From NCBI RefSeq assembly GCF_001591445.1, contig NZ_BCUX01000022.1, forward strand, positions 1 through 64,000: DNA of 64,000 nt, read 5' to 3'. Below the pieces are notes generated by a model. The model worked only from the letters and a program-made list of their open reading frames with translations. It did no database searches and was not told the origin of the DNA. Source of the stretch: Neobacillus drentensis NBRC 102427. GTDB lineage: Bacteria; Bacillota; Bacilli; Bacillales; Cytobacillaceae. Positions 36,707 through 46,330 of this stretch are shown piece by piece. The first letter of the stretch is position 1. Each line of letters begins with the position of its first letter. The position numbers and the translations under genes were made by a program.

Positions 36707-36934
36707 ATTCCGCTGAACTTGAGGAGGATTCCGCCAACTTTTAAAAAAATTCCGCCAAACGCTAATTGAATTCCGCCAAAACTCAGATAATTTTTGTTAG
36801 AGGGATGGACTTCGAATGGATTTCCGCCGAACTTGGGTAGGATTCCGCCAAACTCGGTAGGGATTCCGCCAAACTTAAGGAGGATTCCGCCAACTTGACC
36901 AACAATTCCGCCAAATTCTAATTTATTCCGCGAA
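36707..36934. repeat. Intergenic 21-bp array, type B, two sub-blocks
   Basis: Block 1 has ATTCCGCCAA-type units at 36707, 36728, 36749 and 36770. After a 41-bp break, block 2 has units at 36821, 36842, 36863, 36884, 36905 and 36925; the last interval is 20 bp, all others 21. The remainders after the core are 10-11 bases and variable, often ending AGG/GGG. Same orientation on the + strand as the blocks at 6.9 and 43 kb. Confidence 0.92.
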
Positions 36935-36965
36935 ACGACAATTTTTATAGTAAGTTTACTACAAA

Positions 36966-36991
36966 AAAAGCCTGGTTGCGAAAACCAGACT
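36966..36991 (-). terminator. Terminator of the yvoF operon
   Basis: On the - strand AGTCTGGTT and AACCAGGCT form a 9-bp stem (one G-U) followed by TTTTTTTG, 18 nt after yvoF. Confidence 0.85.
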
Positions 36992-37008
36992 AATAAGTTT
37001 GCAATATT

Positions 37009-37542
37009 TTATTTTTTCCGTCCATAAATCTCATCATCAGCCCAGCGCTCGGCTAATTCTTCCTTTGTATAAATAATCCGCATTGGGTTCCCTCCCACAA
37101 ACGCTCCTGGAGGAACATCCTTATGTACCAGCGTCCCGGCCGAGACAATTGCTCCATCGCCAATCGTTATCCCAGGCAGGATTGTCGAATTGGCACCAAT
37201 CATTACTTCGCTGCCAATCACAACTGGACCCAACCGGTATTCTTTAATTAAGTATTCATGCGCAAGAATCGTCGTGTTGTATCCGATAACCGTATTTCGG
37301 CCGACACTGATTTTCTCCGGAAACATGACATCCAGCATGACCATTAAAGCGAAGGACGTTTGATCGCCCACCTTAAGCCCGAGAAAAACGCGGTACAGCC
37401 AGTTCTTCATCCCCAAAAAAGGCGTATAGCGGGCGAGCTGGATGACGATAAAATTTCTGACCACCTTCCAAAAAGGCACAGTCTTGTAGACGTGCCATAA
37501 AGAATTCGCCCCTTCAACGGGGTAGCGGGTCGTATTTCTCAC
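37009..37542 (-). CDS. yvoF: Hexapeptide-repeat acetyltransferase YvoF
   Basis: A 177-aa left-handed beta-helix acyltransferase. Hexapeptide turns are visible from about 85 (ISVGRNTVIGYNTTI, VVIGSEVMIGANSTI, ITIGDGAIVSAGTLV), followed by KDVPPGAFVGGNPMRII. The acceptor is unknown. GTG start 37542 is preceded by GGGGAG within the ppaX stop region (5-nt gap). Cotranscribed with ppaX, yvoD, lgt and hprK. Confidence 0.88.
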   Translation of the reverse strand: MRNTTRYPVEGANSLWHVYKTVPFWKVVRNFIVIQLARYTPFLGMKNWLYRVFLGLKVGDQTSFALMVMLDVMFPEKISVGRNTVIGYNTTILAHEYLIKEYRLGPVVIGSEVMIGANSTILPGITIGDGAIVSAGTLVHKDVPPGAFVGGNPMRIIYTKEELAERWADDEIYGRKK

Positions 37543-37547
37543 TCAAT

Positions 37548-38192
37548 TCACTCCCCGAGAATGGTTAATAAGTCAGCCATGTTCTCTAGAATATAATCTG
37601 GTTCGTATTTGGCAATATACTCTCTGCCTTTAATCGACCATGCACAACCGGCCGTTACAGTTCCTGCATTTTTACCAGCTAAAATATCATGGTAATTATC
37701 GCCGACCATCATCGTCTCTTCAGGCGATGATTCCAACTGTTCCAATGCTTTAAAGATTGGTTCGGGATCAGGCTTGGTTTTGCTGACATGATCGTAAGTT
37801 ACAACCACTTCAAAAAATCGTTCAAGGTCCATCAAGCGCAGACCCTTCAGTGTCACATCATGACGTTTCGTCGTGACGATCCCAAGTTTATACCCCTTAT
37901 CCTTCAATGACTGCACCGTTTCAAAGACACCCGCAAATTCCGTCACCAACTCATCGTGGTTGGCAATGTTAAAGGCACGGTATTCTAAAACCATTTCCTC
38001 TACCAGGTCAGGGTTGATACTGCCAAATGCTTCATGCAGCGTAGGTCCGAGAAACGGGAGGACGTCCTCACGCTGGTATTTGCTAGGGTAGTACTTTTCC
38101 AGCGTGTGCAGGTACGTCGTAATAATTAACTCATTCGTATCAATTAATGTCCCATCTAAATCAAAGAGAATTGTCGTAATTTTGTTTTTCAT
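37548..38192 (-). CDS. ppaX: Pyrophosphatase PpaX (HAD superfamily)
   Basis: A 214-aa HAD phosphatase: motif [15 protein letters not shown] near residue 10, motif II VTTKR, motif III/IV KPDPEPI and [16 protein letters not shown]. In Bacillus PpaX hydrolyses the pyrophosphate released by HprK when it dephosphorylates Ser-HPr/Crh; linkage to hprK in this operon supports that role. Its start overlaps the yvoD end by 32 nt. Confidence 0.94.
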   Translation of the reverse strand: MKNKITTILFDLDGTLIDTNELIITTYLHTLEKYYPSKYQREDVLPFLGPTLHEAFGSINPDLVEEMVLEYRAFNIANHDELVTEFAGVFETVQSLKDKGYKLGIVTTKRHDVTLKGLRLMDLERFFEVVVTYDHVSKTKPDPEPIFKALEQLESSPEETMMVGDNYHDILAGKNAGTVTAGCAWSIKGREYIAKYEPDYILENMADLLTILGE

Positions 38193-39129
38193 AAGTTGAT
38201 TCCTTTCTTTTCACAAGCCCCGTTCGTTTCCAAATCGTACCGACAATTAAGGTTAACACAATTGCCACCCCAATCCGGATGAGAAACAATGGCACGATTG
38301 GAATGCCGAGTGGTAAAAAGATTAATGTGTCCTCAACGACGGCATGGCAGGCCATTAGAAAAATAAACGCCAGCGTAATATCCTTTTTACTGACTCCATC
38401 TTCTTTAACCGCCTGAATCATCACACCGGCCCCATAAGCTAAGCCGAACAAAAGTCCTGCCGCCATCGTGGTCGAAGTGTTTTCCTGCATGCCGAGCGTT
38501 TTGGTAACGGGCGCCATTGTTTTTGAAAACTTATTTAACCATTGTAAGTCTTTTAAAATTTGAATAACAATCATGAGCGGAATGACAATCATGGCCAGCT
38601 GCATGATGCCCAGCCCTGCCTTTTGAATCGCCTCGAGGAGAATCCCCCCCACGCCCGCAGCCGGTTCGGAACTCTGCTCAATAAATCCATATTGAGCGGT
38701 CTCTCCGCCGCCATGCCAAACTAGATTAATCACTGCGGCAGAAAGCAAGGCAAGTCCAGGTCTTGTCACGAGAACCACCCACAGCTTAACTCCGGCTTTC
38801 ATAGCAACGCCCGATTCGATGAATAAATTATGAGAAAATGAAAGCATTACTGCTAATATAAACACTTCTTTTACCGAAAAATCGAGCGTTAAAATCGCTC
38901 CAATTGCGGCATACAGGTTGAGAAAATTCCCGAGCACAAGCGGAATGGCTGCATCCCCTGACAAGCCAATCAGCTTCATTAGCGGGGAAATCAGTTTAAT
39001 GATCCATGGCAGTACGGGTGTATACTGCAGCACCGCCACAATCAGGGTCACAGGAAAGATAACCTTCCCCAAGGTCCATGTGGTCTTGAAGCCAACCAGT
39101 AACCCTTTTTTTAATGAATTAAAAAGCAT
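38161..39129 (-). CDS. yvoD: Nucleoside-recognition (Gate) domain membrane protein YvoD
   Basis: A 322-aa membrane protein with about 8 hydrophobic segments and two nucleoside-recognition Gate modules ([48 protein letters not shown]). Relatives include spore maturation proteins SpmA/B and Bacillus YvoD; transport substrate unknown. SD AAAGGAGAG precedes ATG 39129. Position between lgt and ppaX is conserved. Confidence 0.87.
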   Translation of the reverse strand: MLFNSLKKGLLVGFKTTWTLGKVIFPVTLIVAVLQYTPVLPWIIKLISPLMKLIGLSGDAAIPLVLGNFLNLYAAIGAILTLDFSVKEVFILAVMLSFSHNLFIESGVAMKAGVKLWVVLVTRPGLALLSAAVINLVWHGGGETAQYGFIEQSSEPAAGVGGILLEAIQKAGLGIMQLAMIVIPLMIVIQILKDLQWLNKFSKTMAPVTKTLGMQENTSTTMAAGLLFGLAYGAGVMIQAVKEDGVSKKDITLAFIFLMACHAVVEDTLIFLPLGIPIVPLFLIRIGVAIVLTLIVGTIWKRTGLVKRKESTYEKQNYDNSL

Positions 39130-39158
39130 TTCCCCAAACTCTCCTTTTAAAAAAACGA

Positions 39159-39977
39159 TTAAAGATTCTCTTGATCTAAATAACGTCGCTCTGAAATCTG
39201 CTTGGTGCGACGATAGATGAGAATAGCTAGTGCACCAAGCACCAATGCAATCGAAATCATTTGCGCCATTCGAAGGCTTCCAATCATTAAACTATCCGTC
39301 CGTAAGCCCTCGATAAAAAAGCGGCCCACAGAATACCAAATCACATAAGTTAGGAACAGTTCACCACGCCGGAAATTGACCCGGCGAAGGAAAATTAATA
39401 GGAAAAAGCCGGCAAAGTCCCAGAGAGATTCATAAAGGAACGTGGGATGATAATAGGTTCCGTTAATATACATTTGATCAATAATAAATTGAGGTAAATG
39501 CAAGTTTTCAAGGAATGACCTTGTTACTTCCCCGCCATGGGCCTCCTGGTTCATGAAATTTCCCCAACGGCCAATCGCCTGTCCGAGAATTATACTTGGT
39601 GCGGCAATATCGGCAATTTTCCAAAAGGATATGCCTCGTTTTTTCGCAAATACATAGGCGGTCAAGACGGAGCCAATTAAGGCACCGTGAATGGCGATGC
39701 CTCCATTCCATATTTGCGGGATATCTGCCGGATGTTTGACATAATAATTCCATTCAAAAATTACATAATAAATGCGGGCCGAAATAATCGCGATCGGAAT
39801 GGCCCAGAGCATCAAATCAGCAAATGTGTCTTTATCAAGTCCCCGCTTGTTCCCTTCCCGGATGGCAAGGTACAAGGCAAGTGCCAGGCCTGATCCAATA
39901 ATTACCCCATACCAATGCACCGAAATAGGCCCAAGTGTAAAGGCAATCGGATTTAGCGGTTGAATAGTTTCGTTCAT
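39159..39977 (-). CDS. lgt: Prolipoprotein diacylglyceryl transferase
   Basis: A 272-aa membrane enzyme with seven predicted transmembrane segments that transfers diacylglycerol from phosphatidylglycerol to the lipobox cysteine of prolipoproteins. Shows [29 protein letters not shown], the signature [17 protein letters not shown] (about 135-152) and [16 protein letters not shown]. One likely client in the window is the lipoprotein at 55991-56767. Follows hprK by 20 nt. Confidence 0.97.
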   Translation of the reverse strand: MNETIQPLNPIAFTLGPISVHWYGVIIGSGLALALYLAIREGNKRGLDKDTFADLMLWAIPIAIISARIYYVIFEWNYYVKHPADIPQIWNGGIAIHGALIGSVLTAYVFAKKRGISFWKIADIAAPSIILGQAIGRWGNFMNQEAHGGEVTRSFLENLHLPQFIIDQMYINGTYYHPTFLYESLWDFAGFFLLIFLRRVNFRRGELFLTYVIWYSVGRFFIEGLRTDSLMIGSLRMAQMISIALVLGALAILIYRRTKQISERRYLDQENL

Positions 39978-39997
39978 CTGTCTATCTCCTCTTCCCT

Positions 39998-40933
39998 TTA
40001 AATCTCTTCATGGTCACCGTCTTCAATGACATCTGACAAGCGCTCCGTAAATTGCTGTGCTGCATTAACGCCCATTCTTTTCAGACGGAAATTCATGGAT
40101 GCTACTTCAATGATAACAGCCAGATTTCGGCCGGGACGAACTGGAATGGTCAACTTTGGAACATCCGTGTCGATAATTTTCATCGTCTCTTCATCTAAAC
40201 CAAGACGGTCATACTGCTTTTTAGAATCCCAAATTTCTAAATTCATAACGAGCGTGATGCGTTTATTGCTGCGCACTGCACCTGCTCCAAACAAAGTCAT
40301 CACATTGATAATCCCTAACCCGCGGATTTCTAATAAATGTTCAATTAAATCAGGAGAAGTTCCGACCAAGGTGTCCTGATCTTCCTGACGGATTTCCACG
40401 CAATCGTCAGCAACGAGGCGGTGTCCGCGCTTGACCAATTCCAAAGCTGTTTCACTTTTACCTACACCGCTTTTTCCGGTAATTAACACACCAATTCCAT
40501 ACACATCTACTAAGACGCCATGCACAGCCGTGGTTGGTGCCAGCTTGCTTTCTAAGTAATTGGTTAAACGGCTGGAGAAACGGGTGGTTTTCATGCCCAC
40601 TCGTAGAACGGGGACGGATTCACGCTCTGACGCTTCAATTAGCTCTACTGGTACCTCAATATCTCGGGTGATGATGATCGCCGGAGTGATATCCGTGCAT
40701 AAACGTTCCATTCGTGAAATTCGTTCATTTTCAGGCAGCATTTCAAAAAAGGAAAGCTCGGTTTTACCTAACAGTTGAATGCGTTCCGCTGGATAAAATT
40801 CAAAATATCCGGCCATTTCAATTCCCGGACGGGAGATGTCACTCATTGTTATGGGGCGGTTAATTCCTTCTTCCCCGCTCACCAATTCAAGATTAAATTT
40901 CTCGACTATATCTTTCGTACGTACTTTCGGCAA
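39998..40933 (-). CDS. hprK: HPr kinase/phosphorylase
   Basis: A 311-aa bifunctional sensor that phosphorylates Ser46 of HPr and Crh when glycolytic intermediates are high and reverses it by phosphorolysis. The N-terminal domain (1-130) precedes the P-loop [15 protein letters not shown] (about 154-168), DDCVEI and the HprK signature [21 protein letters not shown] region (about 202-222). TTG start 40933, 7 nt after AAGGAGG. First gene of the hprK-lgt-yvoD-ppaX-yvoF operon; works with crh (23 kb) and ppaX. Confidence 0.97.
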   Translation of the reverse strand: MPKVRTKDIVEKFNLELVSGEEGINRPITMSDISRPGIEMAGYFEFYPAERIQLLGKTELSFFEMLPENERISRMERLCTDITPAIIITRDIEVPVELIEASERESVPVLRVGMKTTRFSSRLTNYLESKLAPTTAVHGVLVDVYGIGVLITGKSGVGKSETALELVKRGHRLVADDCVEIRQEDQDTLVGTSPDLIEHLLEIRGLGIINVMTLFGAGAVRSNKRITLVMNLEIWDSKKQYDRLGLDEETMKIIDTDVPKLTIPVRPGRNLAVIIEVASMNFRLKRMGVNAAQQFTERLSDVIEDGDHEEI

Positions 40934-41046
40934 GAAGCTTCCTCCTTAAACGGATTAAGTTTTAATCTAAAAATTCCATTTCCACTTATTTTAGCATTTT
41001 TTGATGAATAACCATACTTTCCTGTCTAAAAAATTAGAGTCCCAAC

Positions 41047-41079
41047 AAAAAGGGTGCCCCCTATTAGGTGAACACCCTT
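41047..41079 (-). terminator. Terminator of the yvl operon
   Basis: On the - strand AAGGGTGTTCACC and GGGGGCACCCTT form an imperfect stem followed by TTTTGTTGGG, 5 nt after yvlD. Confidence 0.8.
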
Positions 41080-41083
41080 AACA

Positions 41084-41449
41084 TTAATCATTTGATTTCT
41101 TTGCTGGCTGCAGAAGTGTCTTTTGAATAATCAAATTTACGAGCGACATCAGGATCGCGAAAAAGAAGGCCATCCCAAAACCAGAAATCTCAAAGGCGTC
41201 CCCCATTAAATAATCCGTCAACTCAAGTGTAATCGCGTTGATAACAAATAGGAACAAGCCTAACGTTAAAACCGTCACTGGCAAGGTAAACAGAATCAGA
41301 AGCGGCCGCACCAATACATTTAATATTGACAATAAAATACTTGCCTGAAGTGCGGAACTAAATCCTGTTAGTTGAAAGCTCTCGTGAAAATAACCGGCCA
41401 GTGCCATAAATAAAACCGCATTAATCAAACATCCAATCAGCCATCTCAT
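41084..41449 (-). CDS. yvlD: Phage holin family IV / YvlD membrane protein
   Basis: A 121-aa protein with four hydrophobic helices and little else (WLIGCLINAVLFMALAGYF; SILLSILNVLVRPLLILFTLPVTVLTLGLFLF split between helices 2-3). It matches the phage-holin-family IV/DUF360 type found as YvlD in Bacillus envelope-stress clusters. Holin function is not implied. Starts 15 nt after yvlB. Confidence 0.88.
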   Translation of the reverse strand: MRWLIGCLINAVLFMALAGYFHESFQLTGFSSALQASILLSILNVLVRPLLILFTLPVTVLTLGLFLFVINAITLELTDYLMGDAFEISGFGMAFFFAILMSLVNLIIQKTLLQPAKKSND

Positions 41450-41464
41450 TTTCAGTTCTCCTAG

Positions 41465-42574
41465 TTATACTTCTTGCGATTTATGAATCGCGATCGAACC
41501 GGTTTTTGTGTCAGCATAGATTTTCACCATTTTTTCCGGATGATTGATGGATTGGAAGCGGAGCGATTTCTGAATCATTTCGCTTTTCTCCTCCAGAACC
41601 TGCACCCCGACAAGCTGAACATTAAAACCACCCAGATTGGTCTTAAGCTCCCCATTGACTGGCAGCCCTTCAGGGACGAAGAGGTCAATCCCGCCCGTGG
41701 TCGCTTTTGCTTGAATTAATTCCGTCCGATTTCCGGTTAGTTTATAGCTGATATTTCCATTAAAGGATTGGGTTTCTACCTTGATAAAATCCCCTTCGAG
41801 GTTGATTCCACCGTTAATAGTTTCCGCTTCAAGATTATCAAATCGACTGCTGATAATCTTAATCTTTCCGTTCGCTGTTTCAACCTCTGCTCTGTTTCCA
41901 TTGATACGATCAAGGTTTATTTTCCCATTCGCAGTTTTCACCCTTAGGTCAGAAACATCCATCACTTCTCCCGATACAGGACCATTAAACATTCTGATGC
42001 GAACGCGCTCATACTGAGATTTTGGCACATAAATAACGGATTCAACTTTCATCCACTTTTGCTGAGTCATAAAACGTAACTTTTGATTTTCAACTGAAAA
42101 AATGACATCCCTTAAAAAGTTCTGGCGTGCTTGGTCTGAGTTTTCAACCCTAAATACCTTCGCTTGGCACTCAATTCGTACATCCGGTTGGTCCCATGCA
42201 GCGATCTTTATCGAACCATTCGCCACATCAATGTCGATATTCTTCAAATCAACCTCACCTTGGTGAAAAATATGCGAGATTTCGACGGATTGGCCAAAGT
42301 TCAAATCAAAATCAAAGTCTTTGATTTTTTTCAATGCGGAATCGACAAAATCAAAAATCTTCTCCTTTGTGGATTGATATTTCGCCTGAAAGGGGTCTTC
42401 CTTTTTCGTTTCTTCAAAATTTACGGCAGTCGAGAGTTCATTTACAATTTGCTCTTGCTTCTGCTCCATTGTTTGCTGGGCCTTTTCCAGTTCATCTAGT
42501 AGCGTTACTGCCTCGTCAACGGTCAGCTTTCCTTCTTCGACCATTTTTAAGATTCGCTTTTTTTCTTCTTTCAT
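41465..42574 (-). CDS. yvlB: DUF4097-type protein YvlB
   Basis: A 369-aa protein with an N-terminal SHOCT-like helix (KKRILKMVEEGKLTVDEAVTLLDELE), a linker and a C-terminal beta-helix of the DUF4097 (adhesin-like) type, seen as repeated short strands such as VKTANGKINLDRINGNRAEVETANGKI broken over about 230-290. Cytoplasmic by lack of signal peptide. Role unknown; in Bacillus yvlAB-CD responds to antibiotic and envelope stress. ATG 42574 is chosen over a GTG inside the SD GGGGTG. Confidence 0.85.
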   Translation of the reverse strand: MKEEKKRILKMVEEGKLTVDEAVTLLDELEKAQQTMEQKQEQIVNELSTAVNFEETKKEDPFQAKYQSTKEKIFDFVDSALKKIKDFDFDLNFGQSVEISHIFHQGEVDLKNIDIDVANGSIKIAAWDQPDVRIECQAKVFRVENSDQARQNFLRDVIFSVENQKLRFMTQQKWMKVESVIYVPKSQYERVRIRMFNGPVSGEVMDVSDLRVKTANGKINLDRINGNRAEVETANGKIKIISSRFDNLEAETINGGINLEGDFIKVETQSFNGNISYKLTGNRTELIQAKATTGGIDLFVPEGLPVNGELKTNLGGFNVQLVGVQVLEEKSEMIQKSLRFQSINHPEKMVKIYADTKTGSIAIHKSQEV

Positions 42575-42615
42575 CGTTTTCACCCCGGAATCTGTAATTT
42601 TGACTCATTTAATGC

Positions 42616-42930
42616 TTATTCAGAAACTAATACCTTTACGCCTTTGATAATATTCCAGATGACAACAATTATCCAGATGAGGATAAGGACAACAATACTT
42701 ATAATCGTAAAAGTAGGCACGCTATCTGGCATATTGGCGAAATCAAAGTAGACGGCAAATACAATTAGCGGTGTTGGAATTAGTGGAATCAAATGCGATA
42801 GCAGTGACTTTTTGGCATGTCTTTTTGTCACTTCATCCCCCGTCGCGATGTACACGATTAGTGGAAAGATAAACCCGGCGAAAAAAATACTAAAATAGCA
42901 CAAGCTTGATAGAACCTTTCTCGTTTCCAT
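42616..42930 (-). CDS. DUF4870/Tic20-like small membrane protein (YvlA position)
   Basis: A 104-aa protein with three predicted membrane helices (LSSLCYFSIFFAGFIFPLIV, HLIPLIPTPLIVFAVYF, FTIISIVVLILIWIIVVIW), matching the DUF4870 pattern. ATG 42930 (METRKVL) follows AAAGGAG with long spacing. The frame continues upstream into the type-B repeats, which code for a fictitious GGI-repeat extension. It occupies the place of yvlA; a PspC-like yvlC is not present between it and yvlB/yvlD. Confidence 0.75.
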   Translation of the reverse strand: METRKVLSSLCYFSIFFAGFIFPLIVYIATGDEVTKRHAKKSLLSHLIPLIPTPLIVFAVYFDFANMPDSVPTFTIISIVVLILIWIIVVIWNIIKGVKVLVSE

Positions 42931-43072
42931 TTCTGCGCCCAACTCCTTTATCCTATATTTACGTGTTCGGGATATGGAAAGTTTCGTATTTTTAAAAAAA
43001 GTAATGGTCGTCTTGGTTGTTGTTTGAATTAGGTACCTTTTTTTGATTGGGATGGGGCTATAGGGATCGGGG

Positions 43073-43365
43073 ATTCTGTTGAGTTGATCGGGGATTCCGC
43101 CAAGCTCTTTATTTATTCCGCCAACTCTCGAACCTTTTCCGCCGATTCCTGCCATGATTCCGCCAACCCCCTTTTTATATTACCTTTTTTTAATTAGGAT
43201 CCTGCGATCCGAACGAAGTCTATTCCCGTGCTGCTCCTTCATAAGTGGGATTCCGCCAAGCTGACGATTTATTCCGCCAAACTGATCAGGGATTCCGCCA
43301 AACTCTTTATTTATTCCGCCAACTCTCGAACCTTTTCCGCCGAATCCTGCGTTGATTCCGCCAAC
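43073..43365. repeat. Intergenic 21-bp array, type B, duplicated block
   Basis: Block 1: units at 43073, 43094, 43115, 43136 and 43157. Block 2: units at 43250, 43271, 43292, 43313, 43334 and 43355. All intervals are 21 bp. The variable parts of units 2-5 in block 1 (GCTCTTTATTT, CTCTCGAACCT...) recur almost unchanged in block 2, so about 70 bp were duplicated. The array lies in the 519-bp gap between the DUF4870 gene and uvrA; the 80 bp between the blocks holds nothing recognisable. Confidence 0.93.
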
Positions 43366-43393
43366 CTCAATATACAACCCTCATTTTCATATA

Positions 43394-43443
43394 AAAAAGA
43401 GCCGAATTCTGCAGGCGCTAACCCACGAATTTCGGCTCTTCTT
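43394..43443 (-). terminator. Terminator of uvrBA
   Basis: On the - strand AAGAGCCGAAATTC and GAATTCGGCTCTT pair around a 17-nt loop, followed by TTTTTATATG, 6 nt after uvrA. Confidence 0.85.
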
Positions 43444-43449
43444 TCGAAT

Positions 43450-46323
43450 CTATGCTTTTATTGCACTCTTATCTTCAATTTCTTGTTTCATCCGTTGACG
43501 TTCGCGCTCAAGGATAGGCTTTAAGTATTTTCCGGTATAAGACTCAGGGACTTCGGCTACTTTTTCTGGGGTTCCTGTGGCGACAATTGTTCCGCCCTTG
43601 TCGCCGCCTTCTGGTCCGAGATCGACAATATAATCGGCAGCTTTAATCACGTCGAGGTTATGCTCAATTACCAGAACGGTGTCTCCGTTTTCAACCAAGC
43701 GCTGCAGTACAACGAGCAAGCGGGAAATGTCGTCGACATGAAGACCAGTCGTTGGCTCATCAAGAATGTAAAAAGATTTCCCTTGCGAACGGCGATGCAG
43801 CTCAGAAGCCAGCTTAACACGCTGGGCTTCCCCACCAGATAATGTGGTCGCCGGCTGACCAAGTTTAATATAGCCAAGTCCGACATCTAAAATCGTTTGC
43901 AGCTTGCGGCTGATTTTTGGATGATTCTCGAAAAATTCAACCCCTGCTTCCACGGTCATTTCAAGAATATCAGAAATGTTTTTCCCTTTATATTTCACTT
44001 CCAAGGTTTCACGGTTGTAGCGCTTGCCGTGGCAGACTTCACAAGGAACATATACATCCGGTAAAAAATGCATTTCAATTTTAATAATCCCATCGCCGCG
44101 GCAGGCCTCACAACGTCCACCCTTTACATTAAAGCTGAAGCGGCCCTTTTTATAACCACGCACCTTCGCTTCGTTTGTGTTCGAAAACACATCACGGACA
44201 TCATCGAACACGCCGGTATAGGTGGCTGGATTCGAGCGTGGTGTTCGGCCGATTGGCGACTGATCGATATCGATCACTTTCTCTAAATGCTCGATGCCCT
44301 TAATGCTTTTATGTTCACCAGGTTTTGTTTTTGCTCGGTGCAGCTGTTGCGATAGTGCTTTATGGAGAATCTCGTTGATCAGGCTACTTTTCCCCGACCC
44401 AGATACACCAGTTACAGCAATAAATACACCAAGCGGCAGCTTCACATTGACATTTTTTAAGTTATTTTCAGAAGCACCTTTGATTTCAATATAGCGGCCA
44501 TCCGGCTTGCGGCGCTCGAGTGGCAGCGGAATAAACTTCTTCCCTGATAGATATTGGCCTGTCAGTGAATTCGGATCTGCCATCACCTCAGCAGGGGTAC
44601 CGGCCGAAACGATTTCACCACCATGCACACCAGCCCCCGGGCCGATATCAATCAAATAATCGGCAGCAAGCATGGTGTCCTCATCATGTTCAACAACAAT
44701 CAAGGTGTTGCCGATATCGCGCATGTTTTTCAATGCTCCGATTAAGCGATCATTATCCCGCTGATGCAGTCCGATGGACGGTTCATCCAAGATATATAGG
44801 ACACCCGTTAAACGCGAGCCAATTTGAGTAGCCAAGCGAATCCGCTGGGCCTCACCGCCGGAGAGTGTTCCTGCCGTCCGGCTCAATGTTAAATAATCCA
44901 GACCGACATTCACTAAGAAGCCAAGACGCTCACTGATTTCTTGAAAAATCAGCTTGGAAATCTGCTTTTCTTTTTCTGAAAGCTCTAATTCTGCAAAAAA
45001 TTGATTAGCCTCGATAATGGAGAGGTCGGTGATATGGGCAATATGGCGTCCATTAATGAGCACAGCCAAGGTTTCTTTTTTCAAACGAAAGCCTTTACAG
45101 GTTGGACAGGGCTGGCGGCCCATGTATTTTTCCATTTGCTCGCGGATGTAATCCGAGCTTGTCTCGTTGTAGCGGCGCTCAACATTGCGAATGACGCCTT
45201 CAAATTCAATATTCCCCTCACGAATTTGACCAAAATCATTTTCATAGCGGAAATAAATCTTTTCACGCCCGCCGCCATAGAGTACTTTTTCCAAAAGGTG
45301 CTCAGGGATATCCTTCACCGGGGTATTCATATCCACCCCGAAATGATTGCATACCGCCTCAAGCAGCTGCGGATAATATTGAGAACTTGTTGGCTCCCAC
45401 GGTGCAATAGCATGCTCTTTTAAAGTCAAATCACGATTGGGAATGACCAGATCGAGATCGACGACAAGCTTCGAACCCAGCCCATCGCATTCCGGGCAAG
45501 CTCCAAAAGGACTATTGAAGGAAAACATCCGCGGCTCCAGTTCTCCAATTGAAAAACCGCAGTGCGGGCAGGCATGATTTTCACTAAATAACAGCTCTTC
45601 TTGGCCGATTACGTCAACAATGACCTTCCCGTCGCCCAGTTTCAGCGCGGTCTCGAGTGAATCGGCAATCCTAGCTGAAACGCCTTCCTTGACAACAATC
45701 CGGTCGATAATTACCTCGATGGAATGCTTTTTGTTTTTTTCAAGTTCAATATCATCGCCAAGGTCCAGCATTTCCCCATCGACACGGACACGGACAAACC
45801 CTTGTTTCTTAATATCCTCGAACACCTTCACATGTGCTCCTTTACGGCCTGAAATAACAGGCGCAAGGATTTGCATTTTGGTCCGCTCAGGGTATTCTAA
45901 AATCCGGTCGACCATCTGCTCAATCGTTTGCGAGGAGATTTCTATCCCATGAATCGGACAGGTTGGATGCCCAATTCTCGCAAATAATAACCGTAAATAA
46001 TCATAGATTTCTGTCACTGTACCAACCGTCGAACGGGGGTTACGGCTGGTTGTTTTTTGATCGATAGAAATGGCTGGTGAGAGCCCCTCAATTAAATCCA
46101 CATCCGGTTTATCCAATTGGCCAAGAAATTGGCGCGCATAGGCAGACAGGGATTCGACATAGCGCCTTTGCCCTTCTGCATAAATCGTATCAAAGGCAAG
46201 CGAGGACTTTCCTGAGCCAGAAAGTCCCGTCAAGACAACAAGCTTATCTCTCGGAATAGTGACATCTATATTTTTCAAATTGTGGGCTCTGGCGCCTTTC
46301 ACAATCAATTTCTCCATCGCCAT
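43450..46323 (-). CDS. uvrA: Excinuclease ABC subunit A
   Basis: A 957-aa damage-recognition ATPase of nucleotide excision repair. Two ABC modules: Walker [16 protein letters not shown] (about 31) and [15 protein letters not shown] (about 640); signature [12 protein letters not shown] and [12 protein letters not shown]; Walker [13 protein letters not shown] and [12 protein letters not shown]; zinc sites CPHCG, CPTCKG and [17 protein letters not shown]. Starts 7 nt after uvrB and is cotranscribed. Expected to be SOS-regulated through the site upstream of uvrB. Confidence 0.99.
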   Translation of the reverse strand: MAMEKLIVKGARAHNLKNIDVTIPRDKLVVLTGLSGSGKSSLAFDTIYAEGQRRYVESLSAYARQFLGQLDKPDVDLIEGLSPAISIDQKTTSRNPRSTVGTVTEIYDYLRLLFARIGHPTCPIHGIEISSQTIEQMVDRILEYPERTKMQILAPVISGRKGAHVKVFEDIKKQGFVRVRVDGEMLDLGDDIELEKNKKHSIEVIIDRIVVKEGVSARIADSLETALKLGDGKVIVDVIGQEELLFSENHACPHCGFSIGELEPRMFSFNSPFGACPECDGLGSKLVVDLDLVIPNRDLTLKEHAIAPWEPTSSQYYPQLLEAVCNHFGVDMNTPVKDIPEHLLEKVLYGGGREKIYFRYENDFGQIREGNIEFEGVIRNVERRYNETSSDYIREQMEKYMGRQPCPTCKGFRLKKETLAVLINGRHIAHITDLSIIEANQFFAELELSEKEKQISKLIFQEISERLGFLVNVGLDYLTLSRTAGTLSGGEAQRIRLATQIGSRLTGVLYILDEPSIGLHQRDNDRLIGALKNMRDIGNTLIVVEHDEDTMLAADYLIDIGPGAGVHGGEIVSAGTPAEVMADPNSLTGQYLSGKKFIPLPLERRKPDGRYIEIKGASENNLKNVNVKLPLGVFIAVTGVSGSGKSSLINEILHKALSQQLHRAKTKPGEHKSIKGIEHLEKVIDIDQSPIGRTPRSNPATYTGVFDDVRDVFSNTNEAKVRGYKKGRFSFNVKGGRCEACRGDGIIKIEMHFLPDVYVPCEVCHGKRYNRETLEVKYKGKNISDILEMTVEAGVEFFENHPKISRKLQTILDVGLGYIKLGQPATTLSGGEAQRVKLASELHRRSQGKSFYILDEPTTGLHVDDISRLLVVLQRLVENGDTVLVIEHNLDVIKAADYIVDLGPEGGDKGGTIVATGTPEKVAEVPESYTGKYLKPILERERQRMKQEIEDKSAIKA

Positions 46324-46330
46324 CGTTACG

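Larger units (their letters stand above)
36554..37008. other. Gene-free region between hisZ and yvoF
   Basis: 455 bp with the his leader next to hisZ, two type-B 21-bp sub-arrays (36707-36779 and 36821-36934) and the yvoF terminator. No T-box stem I, S-box or other riboswitch pattern could be recognised, so how the his operon is regulated is not visible here. Confidence 0.6.

Noticed and set aside
42931-43377. GGI-repeat N-terminal extension of the DUF4870 protein and a 65-aa ORF
   Set aside because: Same cause: frame running through the type B array. The real start is ATG 42930.
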